DNA of 64,000 nt from Brachycybe producta (lineage: Eukaryota > Arthropoda > Diplopoda > Playtdesmida > Andrognathidae), in assembly GCA_036925085.1 (NCBI GenBank), contig JAUPFP010000014.1, forward strand, positions 3,103,501-3,167,500, read 5' to 3'. A program made the position numbers and the translations under genes. The notes below the pieces were generated by a model that worked only from the letters and a program-made list of their open reading frames with translations, did not search any database and had not been told where the DNA came from. Below, piece by piece: positions 63,990-64,000 of the stretch. Numbering within the stretch: the stretch's first letter is position 1; the number at the start of each line of letters is the position of its first letter.

Positions 63990-64000
63990 AAAGAGGGGGG
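63990..64000 (+). other. Polypurine tract at the window edge
   Basis: AAAGAGGGGGG closes the window. In LTR elements such a tract lies directly before the 3' LTR and primes plus-strand synthesis. The placement fits an LTR starting at the next bases. Confidence 0.55.

Larger units (their letters stand above)
58183..64000 (+). mobile_element. LTR retrotransposon, Ty3 (mdg4)-like gag, apparently without pol
   Basis: Parts in order: probable 5' LTR (58183-59081), primer-binding site (59086-59104), gag (59183-60604), a second long ORF (60628-63726), an AT-rich leader to the end and a purine tract at 63990-64000. The 3' LTR would lie just outside. The two ORFs are long and open, so the element looks whole for what it carries, and young. 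I see no protease, reverse transcriptase, RNase H or integrase motif. It would then rely on a related full element for replication. Gag-only LTR elements are known in plants; a gag plus a large unknown ORF is less usual. Confidence 0.75.

Overview
The window looks like AT-rich nuclear DNA of an invertebrate animal. The evidence is one spliced LIM-only (LMO4-type) exon, a gag-bearing LTR retrotransposon, very dense microsatellites and minisatellites, and many short palindromic DNA transposons. An arthropod such as a crustacean is plausible, but that is inference. There is no bacterial gene organisation, and I could not recognise any rRNA, tRNA or CRISPR array.

Host coding content is minimal. 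The one solid host gene is the first coding exon of an LMO4-like transcriptional cofactor on the minus strand (37389-37798). It ends at a clear splice donor and has an in-frame stop upstream of its start. The second LIM domain must lie at lower coordinates, in an exon I could not find here or outside the window. If so, most or all of 1-37388 may be intron. A CpG-rich spot at 52957-53142 holds a short open frame of unknown status.

The rest of 1-58 kb is a mosaic of repeats. I use local labels. PalA is a ~205-bp palindrome with ends ACAGGC and GCCTGT, about 25 copies, making 9-bp target duplications; PalB is an older relative. PalC carries a GATGGCGCC core. PalD has CTAGAAACTAGAAGG arms, at least 12 copies. 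PalE carries TTGCCTAGGCAAT. PalF carries GGTTAGAGGCTAGA. PalG, PalH, PalI and PalK are rarer palindromes, and RepJ is a non-palindromic dispersed repeat. Nesting shows that PalA is young: it interrupts PalD, PalE, PalG and several unnamed palindromes. Tandem arrays lie at 4.3, 14.1, 16.6, 18, 27.6, 29.3, 30.9, 34.9, 40.7 and 51.2 kb. Several share their unit with the ends of a neighbouring palindromic element, as if these elements seed satellites.

The last ~5.8 kb (about 58183-64000) is an LTR element of Ty3 (mdg4)-like gag type. It has a probable 5' LTR, a primer-binding site, gag with a zinc knuckle and a 1032-codon second ORF, and ends in a purine tract at the window edge. I see no protease, reverse transcriptase or integrase, so it looks like a non-autonomous element with a passenger ORF of unknown function. 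Together with PalA, whose copies carry CRE, CCAAT and GC-box motifs and whose central loop is inverted in some array members, it is the most interesting content here.
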